A DNA stretch of 46,000 nucleotides from Glandiceps talaboti (taxonomy: Eukaryota; Hemichordata; Enteropneusta; Spengelidae), in contig NC_135555.1 of the NCBI RefSeq assembly GCF_964340395.1, positions 25,041,725 to 25,087,724 of the forward strand, read 5' to 3'. A program made the translations under genes and the position numbers. Shown piece by piece: positions 37,970-46,000 of the stretch. Below the pieces are notes generated by a model, which saw only the letters and a list, made by a program, of their open reading frames with translations, ran no database searches and was not told the origin of the DNA. Numbering within the stretch: position 1 is the first letter of the stretch; each line of letters opens with the position of its first letter.

Positions 37970-37977
37970 TTGATAAA
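37970..37977. repeat. Right target-site duplication of hAT element
   Basis: TTGATAAA, identical to 36282-36289. Confidence 0.85.
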
Positions 37978-37991
37978 TATGTACGTATACG

Positions 37992-37992
<1 letters not shown>

Positions 37993-38024
<32 letters not shown>

Positions 38025-38026
38025 TA
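37993..38026. repeat. (ATC)n microsatellite
   Basis: About ten ATC units immediately right of the hAT element. Confidence 0.9.
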
Positions 38027-38091
38027 TCGCCGTCCCCGTCCTCGTCACCATCGTTACCTCCACCATCACAGACTGATCGGCCATAAAACTA

Positions 38092-38119
38092 ACAGTTCAG
38101 TTCAGTTCAGTTCAGTTCA
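38092..38119. repeat. (AGTTC)n short tandem repeat
   Basis: Five copies of a pentanucleotide. Confidence 0.9.
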
Positions 38120-38330
38120 GGGATAAGGTACCCAAGATGGATAATAGAAATCCCTTTAGTTCAAGAATAATACTAAGGCAGAGCGTCGTACAGATTTTTG
38201 AAATTGTTGACCGATGTTGCATTCACCACATGTGACAGACAGAACATCATCAATGAAAACCAATAAAAGTTTGAAGTGTGTCAAAGGTCACAACTACCCT
38301 ATTGTTAAATCCTATAATTCTAGGAGTCCT

Positions 38331-38359
38331 CACAGGGATCGGCAGGCATGTCGAACGAT

Positions 38360-38360
<1 letters not shown>
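38331..38360 (+). repeat. Left arm of 30-bp inverted repeat (partner 39608-39637)
   Basis: Begins CACAGGGATCGGCAGGCATG. It matches the reverse complement of 39608-39637 at 28 of 30 positions. It runs directly into (GATT)n, and the partner is preceded by a short GATC/GAGC/AATC-type tract, so both arms point inward to tetranucleotide repeats. Confidence 0.8.

Positions 38361-38424
<64 letters not shown>
38357..38424. repeat. (GATT)n microsatellite
   Basis: About 16 units following the inverted-repeat arm. Confidence 0.95.
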
Positions 38425-38460
38425 TTTATGGTTAAATAAAACTTATTTTTGTGTTATATT

Positions 38461-39027
38461 GATCAATTGACTTGTGGTGATATAACACTTTTGTTTTTCC
38501 TTATTTCCCTGCACATAGTAACCCATGCACATAGTAACCCATGCACATAGTAACCCATGCACATAGTAACCCATGTACATAGTAACCCATGTACATAGTA
38601 ACCCATGCACATAGTAACCCATGCACATAGTAACCCATGCACATAGTAACCCATGCACATAGTAACCTATGCACATAGTAACCCATGCACATAGTAAACC
38701 ATGCACATAGTAACCCATGCACATAGTAACCCATGCACATAGTAACCCATGCACATAGTAACCCATGTACATAGTAACCCATGTACATAGTAACCCATGC
38801 ACATAGTAACCCATGTACATAGTAACCCATGCACATAGTAACCCATGCACATAGTAACCCATGTACATAGTAACCCATGCACATAGTAACCCATGCACAT
38901 AGTAACCCATGTACATAGTAACCCATGTACATAGTAACCCATGCACATAGTAACCCATGCACATAGTAACCCATGTACATAGTAACCCATGTACAAACAA
39001 GTTTTAAATCACCACAAGTCAATTGAT
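38461..39027. mobile_element. Inverted-repeat element with internal 16-bp minisatellite
   Basis: The perfect 20-bp inverted repeat ATCAATTGACTTGTGGTGAT (38462-38481) and its complement (39008-39027) flank a 16-bp tandem array. Similarity between the arms continues imperfectly inward for about another 14 bp. The same hexamer TATATT lies immediately outside both ends (38455-38460 and 39028-39033), as expected for a target-site duplication. There is no coding capacity. This architecture fits a MITE, or a Helentron-like non-autonomous element with a central minisatellite; I cannot assign the superfamily. Confidence 0.65.
38511..38994. repeat. 16-bp minisatellite, about 30 copies
   Basis: The unit is CACATAGTAACCCATG. 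Nearly all variation is a C/T at one site (ATGCACAT versus the palindromic ATGTACAT). Since 16 is not a multiple of three but each frame stays open on the minus strand, several overlapping frames of YMGYYVHGLLCAWVTM type appear; none is a gene. Confidence 0.95.
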
Positions 39028-39130
39028 TATATTTTAGCGATTGAAGTCAAAACCCACGATTTGGAAGTTATCTTTTCGTGAACCACATGCATAGCTATTT
39101 TGTAATAAAATCACAAAAAATAATCATTCC

Positions 39131-39269
<139 letters not shown>

Positions 39270-39607
39270 TTCATTTACTTTGAGCAATTTCTGCTCATCA
39301 GTTATAGAACTAGAAAAACAAAAATCGTCACAAAGAAAACGTGGTGGACAATGTACTAATACAAATTACATTAATATATGCACAGAACGTAGGATGCATG
39401 TTTGTTTTAAATATCTAAATTGCAAGGCTGCTTTACATTTTCCATGGACAGTAGTTGTACAAGTTTAAAGACTGGTGGTTTTTTCCAATAATATGGCTTA
39501 ATAAAATGGACTTGTAATTCTCTATATAATGGGCATTTAAGTATAACATGAAATTCGTCCTCTACATCATTAATCAATCATATAATCAATAAATCGATCG
39601 AGCGAGC
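39270..39607. other. Non-coding, no recognised feature
   Basis: Spacer between the AATC microsatellite and the inverted-repeat arm. No gene is seen. Confidence 0.4.
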
Positions 39608-39637
39608 GATCGATCGACATGCCTGCTGATCCCTGTG
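39608..39637 (-). repeat. Right arm of 30-bp inverted repeat (partner 38331-38360)
   Basis: Its reverse complement begins CACAGGGATCAGCAGGCATG. It is preceded on the plus strand by a GATC/GAGC tract at about 39591-39613. Confidence 0.8.
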
Positions 39638-39923
39638 GCATCATACTTACTACATGAGTTTTAATCTAGTTGCATTAATATATCACTTGCTATATTTACA
39701 TAAATAAATACCTTCACTGCTGGCCGTATGCCCAACTTATACCGACTTAAAAAAATCCTTCACGAATGTGCCACAGACGCGGTTTGAGCCAACAATTTAA
39801 CGTTCAATGACGATCAAAAAATACTTGAGAAAGTAGAAATATTACAGACGTTGAGATAATTTTCCTGAGTATTTTTTATACAAATGTTCACTGGGAATCT
39901 CTGAAAGAAACGTTTTGTATTTA

Positions 39924-40214
39924 CAACTGCTGACATCAAGCCATTAACAAACGAGATTGTTATTAACAAAGAAAGTCAACAAATGAATAGAAGGTTTGTG
40001 TAACATTTCACGGTTTGATAAGAACAGTTGTATGGCCGCCTTAAATGCCAGGGGAACTTCTAATTTGTTTGACAAGTGAACTTGAACTATTATGTAACGA
40101 GGCCATAAAACTGTTCTTATCAAATTAAGAAATGTTATTACAAGTCTCTGTATTTCCAACATACTGTGCAAAGTGTCATAATCCAATTCAATTTCAGTCT
40201 GGTGTCAGCAGTTG
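39924..40214. mobile_element. MITE-like inverted-repeat element, family A copy 2 (291 bp)
   Basis: The termini CAACTGCTGACATCA (left) and CAACTGCTGACACCA (right, reverse-complemented) are inverted. TATTTA flanks both ends (39918-39923 and 40215-40220), a likely 6-bp target-site duplication. Interior blocks shared in order with the element at 32807-33092 are AAGAACAGTT (40020), CCAGGGGAA (40048), AATTTGTTTG and GGCCATAAAAC (40101). GATAAGAACAGTT at 40017-40029 is the reverse complement of 40109-40121, so the interior folds back. It is non-coding; the minus frame at 39944-40186 is incidental. Confidence 0.75.
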
Positions 40215-40520
40215 TATTTATAAATGAAGCTTATTTTTACAAATTCAGTTCAAAATATGTATTTACGTACGTTAGATGAGCAAAAGATATAACACTTTCC
40301 TTTAATAACTAGTTTTGGTGTTAAAATACTCCCTCTTACAGATTCACGAACATATTTAATAGTGTATCAATAAATTAACAACTTTTGCTCTTCGTTTATG
40401 TGTATGATTATTGAATATTTGACAAAATGAGTGTTGATACAAACTGATCTAATGTCAAGACATCACCATGTTTAAAGTATACAGTGAAAGTAAAGTAGGA
40501 AGTAACACCAGAGGTGTGGG
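40215..40520. other. Non-coding, no recognised feature
   Basis: AT-rich unique sequence. Confidence 0.4.
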
Positions 40521-40521
40521 A

Positions 40522-40581
<60 letters not shown>

Positions 40582-40582
40582 T
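40521..40582. repeat. (GACA)n microsatellite
   Basis: About 15 units. Confidence 0.95.
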
Positions 40583-40861
40583 TTACTCACCTACACCCTA
40601 TTTCTTGTCGTTGTGCAAAGTATAGCCATCCAAAGCGCTGCATACAGCAGCATTACAGACTGTCTGACAGATATGATCACATCGAGAATCAGGTCTGTCA
40701 CAGCCATCTTGATCTGTACTGTAATAATTTGAAGAATTTACATTTTTGTATTTTCAATGAAGACTAAAAATACAATTCCTGTATTTTCATTGCAGCTAAT
40801 AACTGCACCAATAATTATTGCATACCACATGTATATGTATTATAATATGTATATATTATAT

Positions 40862-41006
<145 letters not shown>

Positions 41007-41159
41007 TGTTCTATACCGCAGTGGCAGAGCGCAATAGTTTTGGTAGTACTGGAACTCTTTCTTGGTTTCACGGATTGCGCGATCATCAGACAACTGCTGG
41101 TTTCTACTCTCTGGATGTGCTGTCTATAAACATATATATATATACATAGATACATACAT

Positions 41160-41345
41160 ACATGTCTATGTCTGTGTCAGTGTCTGTATTTGTCTTTATG
41201 TTTGTGTCTGTGTCTGTGTCTGTCTGTCTGTGTGTGTGTGTGTCTGTGTCAGTGTATGTACATGTATTTGTCTTTAAGTCTGTGTCTTGGTCCGGGTCTG
41301 TCTCTATGCATGTGTCTGGGTCTATGTCTATGTGTTCATTTGTTT
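41160..41345. repeat. Degenerate TGTCTG-type repeat tract
   Basis: Imperfect hexamer-like units (GTCTGT, GTCTAT, GTGTCA) with a short (GT)n core. Low complexity. Confidence 0.85.
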
Positions 41346-42032
41346 GTTAAATTTAAAATCGATGGATTGTACACACATATTACTTGTCCATTTAGTCATT
41401 TGGATTAGATATTTCCACTTACCTTAAACCAGTATTTTTCACTGTTTCAAAACTTTAATGTAATGCCATACGATATAATTCATTTTGATCTTAATTTCTT
41501 TTTTTGAGATACGTGTCTTCATTGATGATGTATTCATGCACTAGAAGAGGCTGGCTATTTCCCCTTTCAATTCTGTTTCTTTTTGTTCTGTCATACCCTA
41601 ATTTTGTTTCCATAGAAACAACACATAATTAGTGCAAGTCCTGCTACCATTTCATTTTCTTTTCATCTTGATACGGTCCATGAAAAGAATCCCGCCTTTC
41701 TCATCAACTTACCGCGAGAAAGTCCCCATCACTCAGGAGAGTACGTTTCCTGTCATTTCACAACGGACTTCCCGTAGCATCAAGTACCATACTCATTAAA
41801 AATCTATTCTTTTCAGCCTGCAACCTGTTTAGTTGCATCCGTCGAGACTATCAACCTGTTGTCGTGGCAATAGTAAGCTGATGGAGACCTTTTCACTGCG
41901 ATGCCATGGTGATCATCTTCTAATTACATGGGAGGGGATCCTCTCCTCTGTTGTAAACTCATTAAAACCAAACGGCTTCCCACCACATGTCTTTCAATTA
42001 TAAAGCAAGGTAGTTGGCAACAAGGCCTTCAA
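41346..42032. other. Non-coding, no recognised feature
   Basis: Unique sequence. TTCTTTTCAG near 41807-41816 followed by 56 bp open in two frames and then a GTAAGC resembles a small exon, but nothing supports it beyond these short signals. Confidence 0.35.
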
Positions 42033-42037
42033 CCCCC

Positions 42038-42131
<94 letters not shown>
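42033..42131. repeat. Poly-C followed by (CT)n microsatellite
   Basis: Sixteen C residues, then about 83 bp of alternating CT. Confidence 0.97.
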
Positions 42132-42134
<3 letters not shown>

Positions 42135-42566
42135 CTAGTTCAATACCGATTTCACGATCAAGTAACCAGTAGCATTGTAATGATCAGGCAGAATTTTACA
42201 AAAAATGAAAAACACCGAAATGAATATTTGTGAAAAAACGGTTGTGAAAAGCATTTCGTTGCAACCTGTTATGGTGATCTATAGTGGATAATTTGGAGGT
42301 AATTGGTGTCTCTCTGTCAGTAGAGTGTGAAGTCGACCTAACGGAGTAATCAGAAGGGATACAGAGAAGCGAATAATAAGACCACCTGTGTGGTTTAATG
42401 AAAGCAGTGTGAAGCACTACAAACGTAGCGTTGATTAGTTCCTACAATCGTATGAATATAATCCCCACGTGACAATACTTCAGACGACTTGTGGACATGA
42501 GTACATCACAGATCATGAAAACTATTTTCTCTTTCTTTTGTTAGCATAATAGTGTCTGCCCTTTTA
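42132..42566. other. Non-coding, no recognised feature
   Basis: Unique sequence; the minus open frame at 42196-42417 is unrecognised. Confidence 0.4.
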
Positions 42567-42608
42567 TAGCCCTATATCTTTGTAGCCCTATATCTTTGTA
42601 GCCCTATC
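42567..42608. repeat. 16-bp tandem repeat, 2.6 copies
   Basis: The unit TAGCCCTATATCTTTG occurs twice, followed by a partial third copy. Confidence 0.85.
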
Positions 42609-42714
42609 CTAAAATTATGCACACACACGTGACACATAATAGTTGCGCGCGCACACACTTATTTATAGCATACATACACACATATATCCATACACATACA
42701 CACATTCACACATG

Positions 42715-42801
42715 CATACATACATACATACATACATACATACATACATACATACATACATACATACATACATACATACATACATACATACATACATACA
42801 T
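42715..42801. repeat. (CATA)n microsatellite
   Basis: About 21 units; the sequence to its left (about 42610-42714) is CA-rich and degenerate. Confidence 0.95.
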
Positions 42802-42893
42802 TAAACTGCTTTATTAGTAAAAACAAATTGGATGTTTTTGCTATAATGTCTTTCATGGCTTTAACACAATGTTAATGGCTCTAAATCTGTCTG

Positions 42894-43000
42894 AGACAGA
42901 CAGACAGACAGACAGACAGACAGTCAGTCAGTCAGTCAGTCAGTCACTCAGTCACTCAGTCACTCAGTCAGTTAGTTAGTTAGTTAGTCTGTCAGACAGT
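42894..43000. repeat. (GACA)n-(GTCA)n-(CACTCAGT)n-(TTAG)n compound repeat
   Basis: A succession of related tetranucleotide blocks including an octamer stage, consistent with stepwise mutation and re-expansion of units. Confidence 0.9.
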
Positions 43001-43966
43001 CATAAACACAACAGATAGAGTCCAGGAAAGAGATTAGAAGGAGAGCGTTTCAACTCAACGATCAGTCCAGGAGATATGTTAACTAGGTTTGTTCTTGACA
43101 GAATAAAACACAATTATCCTTACCTTTTCATTGTAACATCACGTTCACGATATAATACATTTAAAATCTATACTTAAGAGAAACTTGTGTAAGCTTATGT
43201 AGATCAATCGTGATCGAACTCATTTATTCACAATGTAAACAGTCATGTAAACACATTGCGTATGTACATCGCCTACCAACTATTTTTGAAGACGTGAACA
43301 TTTTTTGGCTGTAATACAAAACCATGCAATGCCCTGCCGCTGATTTCGAAGTCTATAAAAACCGAGAAAAAAATCTACTAGAATGACATAGAATTGTACT
43401 AACATAAGGATAAAATAAAATACATTGTTATGAAAGCCACGCTAAGAGAACTCCGTATTCTAATTTACCCTATCTAATTATCCAGCGTCAATGGATATCG
43501 TAGGAAGCAATTCGGTAATGGTTTTTCACGGCAGAGATTTTCTAAGATGCCCCGGGCGAAATATGAAAACATCATTGTGTGCTAATAGTTCTCATCACAT
43601 CATCCCATGGTTTTCTATACTAGACATTTTACACCTGTTATCAGCACGAGCTGAACGTATTCTTTGAATCTAACCTCATTACGGATCGCTGTGAATCTAT
43701 TCACTACCGTCTCAATTCCACCAAAATCACTCTACCGAAATTATTAGGAATTTTATAAAATATTTTGAGACATTTATAGTTTATTTAAGACGAGAATATA
43801 TAAGTAATCACAATTTGTAAATTGATAAGAAAGAATTGCAAAAGTGATATAATGTGAACACCCAAATACACAGGTTTGGATATGTATAAAGTATGTCTTG
43901 TGACGACGACGGTAAATGACAAAGATTTGATAGTTGTGTGACGTGAGTTTAAACTGCTTCCCCTAG
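43001..43966. other. Non-coding, no recognised feature
   Basis: Unique AT-rich sequence; no gene or repeat is recognised. Confidence 0.4.
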
Positions 43967-44160
43967 TATGTATGTATGTATGTATGTATGTGTGTGTGTA
44001 TGTGTGTATGTATGTGTGTATATGTGTATGTACGTATGTACGTATGTACGTATGTACGTATGTATGTATGTATGTATGTATGTATGTATGTATGTATGTG
44101 TTGTTGGTGTTTGTGTATGTATGTATGTGTTGGTGGTATGTGTGTATGTGTGTATTGGTT
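43967..44160. repeat. (TATG)n/(TGTG)n/(TACG)n microsatellite
   Basis: Interrupted tetranucleotide tract, most regular at about 44055-44098. Confidence 0.95.
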
Positions 44161-44240
44161 GAGAGGGGGGATGGATGGATGGGTGAGTGGGTAGGTGGAT
44201 GGAGGGAGAGAGGGGGAGGGAAGGGGTGGACGGATGGAGT
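44161..44240. repeat. GGAT/GGGA purine-rich tract
   Basis: Degenerate G-rich tetranucleotide sequence adjoining the TATG tract. Confidence 0.85.
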
Positions 44241-44923
44241 GGTTGATTTTATGGATACCTCTATGATTAACGAATTAACACACGATATTCTATGTCTATA
44301 AACAACACACTGACAGACGAATGAACTGTAGAAACAGATATTGCCCAGTACATTGAATAAAGCTACTTGTCAGCTAACCGATTAATCAATCACATGGTAT
44401 TACTTTGTTATTTCTGCAGTACTTTGTGACTTCCGATACGTGTATGGTGATTTCCTTACAAGAAGAACGGAAGGAAACCCATATACACCAACATTGAATT
44501 TCATTTCAATGTTAACATACTTAGTCGTTGATTATTTATTTATATTTTTACGTTTAAACAAACGCCCAACCCAAATACTTATTTACTTACAATTACCATG
44601 GATACAAATTAAGTCTTGGCAAAACATCATTTCTCCTTTTAATCAAAATTAAATCCCATTGAAATACAGTATTTTGCGGTAAATTAAATAAAAGTTGCAA
44701 AAATGTTGATAAGATAATCACGTTATGTTAATCAGATAAATTATTATCAGTTAAAGTAAACTTTGTGAAATGTGACATAATGAAGCATACATAAATGCGA
44801 CAAATTATGAAAAAAACACAAAATACTTCTTGAATCCAGTGATTTATATTAGTGAAAGATAAACATTAAAAGGGTTCCAATGCAACAATTGTTCAGATGA
44901 TATCTAATTAGGCATGTTTATTT
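44241..44923. other. Non-coding, no recognised feature
   Basis: AT-rich unique sequence. The 70-codon plus frame at 44440-44652 does not begin with ATG context of note and is unrecognised. Confidence 0.4.
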
Positions 44924-45285
44924 TTGACGAATTGATGACGTAGACAACATGAATTGATGGACGTAGGATGAATTGATGACGTAGCAACAAGGATTGATGA
45001 CGTAGATAACATGATGAATTGATGACGTAGACAACATGACGAATTGATGACGCAGACAACATGACGAATTGATGATGTAGACAACATGGCGCATTTTTAA
45101 CGTAGACAAAATGAATTGATGGACGTAGGACGAATTGATGACGTAGACAACATGGCGCATTTATAACATAGACAGCATATATTGATGGGCGTAGACAACA
45201 TAAGTCATAACGAATTGATGACGTAAGCAACATAATGAATCAATGGGCGTAAACAATATGACCCATTGATGACGTAGATAAACGT
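44924..45285. repeat. Degenerate 25-bp minisatellite with TGACGT in many units
   Basis: Roughly 14 diverged units of about 25 bp built on GAATTGATGACGTAGACAAC. Seven units retain TGACGT, the CRE half-site; others have GGACGT, TGACGC, TAACGT or GGGCGT at the same place. Minus-strand frames reading RHVVYVINS repeats are artefacts. Confidence 0.85.
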
Positions 45286-45640
45286 TAATCTACCATGAAA
45301 GAAATACTCGATAGAATTTCATGGATATTCAATACACATATTATACTGTATACCTGGAGGAAATGTTCGCGTAAGATTTATTTTCGCTAATTTCGCTACA
45401 AAACAAAAACGCGAAAATAAGTATAAGTTTGTTAATATGTTGCAAAATCGCAAATCTATCAAATTCCAAGATAAATGTTCATAGAAGTCTGCACATAAGC
45501 TTATACATTACAAAAAAAATTAACGAAATGATGGCATATATTTTTCGTGATTTTTTTCTGCTTTTAGATTGTTAATGCGTATCGTAATAACAAGGAACGA
45601 AATTGTGACACGATACGATGGAAGTTACTGGAACGAAAAT
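45286..45640. other. Non-coding, one short hairpin
   Basis: TTATTTTCGC (45378-45387) and GCGAAAATAA (45411-45420) form a perfect 10-bp inverted repeat with a 23-nt loop. No gene is seen. Confidence 0.5.
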
Positions 45641-45694
45641 TTTCCATTTCGTTCACACAATTACGCGGGAATCGAAGAAAGAATGGGGGTGATA

Positions 45695-45760
45695 TGACGT
45701 CACAGCATGGTGCATTTGTAGTGGAGGCAGTCAGCCGTTGTGCATCAGCAGGTGAAGTAA
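45695..45760 (+). promoter_or_regulatory. Consensus CRE palindrome, possible promoter-proximal region
   Basis: TGACGTCA at 45695-45702 is the full CREB/ATF palindrome. About 50 bp downstream, CAG|GTGAAGT at 45749-45757 resembles a 5' splice site. No TATA box is visible between them. A TATA-less promoter of a gene running out of the window to the right is possible but weakly supported. Confidence 0.25.
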
Positions 45761-46000
45761 CCCGTCACTTGTCCCCATTATTCTAAGCATCACTGGAAAG
45801 CAATGAAACGTACTATATCACACAGGCCAAGTCAAAAATTGAGCTAATTTGGAAAAGAAACTTCACTGAATTTCAGTTCACCGCCTCCAGATGTAGTTAT
45901 ATGACAGGTGACTGTATGCCTTTAAGCGTTCCACTTTTAGGTGTTTATGTTCTCTACTTCAAAAACAGTAGAGTCATACTTGTAGGCTGAGCAACCTCCA

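Noticed and set aside
38443-39022. Overlapping minus frames of MGYYVHGLLCAWVTM type
   Set aside because: Produced by a 16-bp tandem repeat that is open in several frames.
41066-41089. Hammerhead-ribozyme-like core on the minus strand (CTGATGA, 13 nt, GAAA) beside the (AT)n tract
   Set aside because: The 13-nt spacer does not form a proper stem II, and no convincing stem I or III with a cleavage site was found. The adjoining 100 bp may still be a fragment of a dispersed retroelement.
41807-41876. Small exon-like segment with acceptor TTCTTTTCAG and donor GTAAGC
   Set aside because: Only 56 bp, open in two frames, with no homology and no neighbouring exon; such signals are common by chance.

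Overview
The window looks like non-coding DNA from a eukaryotic, probably marine invertebrate, nuclear genome. I found no exon chain, conserved protein domain, rRNA gene or intact tRNA gene. The reasons for this reading are abundant tetranucleotide microsatellites (TGTC, TGTA, AATC, GACA), long satellite arrays, a tRNA-derived SINE, a hAT-type DNA transposon with an 8-bp target-site duplication, and small inverted-repeat elements. The species cannot be fixed from sequence alone; amphioxus, hemichordate, echinoderm or mollusc would all fit. Nearly all long open reading frames are by-products of tandem repeats whose period is a multiple of three.

Layout. Positions 1-8.2 kb hold a 38-bp tandem repeat cut by the window edge, microsatellites, small minisatellites and one convincing core-promoter candidate (CRE, CCAAT, CRE, TATA, Inr, then a splice donor at 1747). 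Positions 8.2-13.98 kb are one satellite of about 147 monomers of exactly 39 bp, with a single 8-bp slip. Positions 14-20.3 kb are mostly unique sequence with microsatellites and a weaker TATA/CCAAT candidate. Positions 20.35-32.03 kb are a second satellite with a 24-bp monomer (roughly 475 copies), organised into higher-order repeats and interrupted by a SINE at 30.75-31.02 kb. Positions 32-40.5 kb are rich in mobile elements: two members of one roughly 290-bp inverted-repeat family, a perfect 8-copy 39-bp tandem repeat, a 1,680-bp hAT element, and a 16-bp minisatellite enclosed by inverted repeats and nested inside a larger inverted-repeat pair. Positions 40.5-46 kb hold more microsatellites, a 25-bp minisatellite carrying repeated TGACGT motifs, and a full CRE palindrome near the right end.

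Nothing here forms a pathway or operon. The most informative points are the mobile-element structures read directly from inverted termini and flanking duplications, the short inverted repeats built into the satellite monomers, and the promoter candidate near 1.6 kb.
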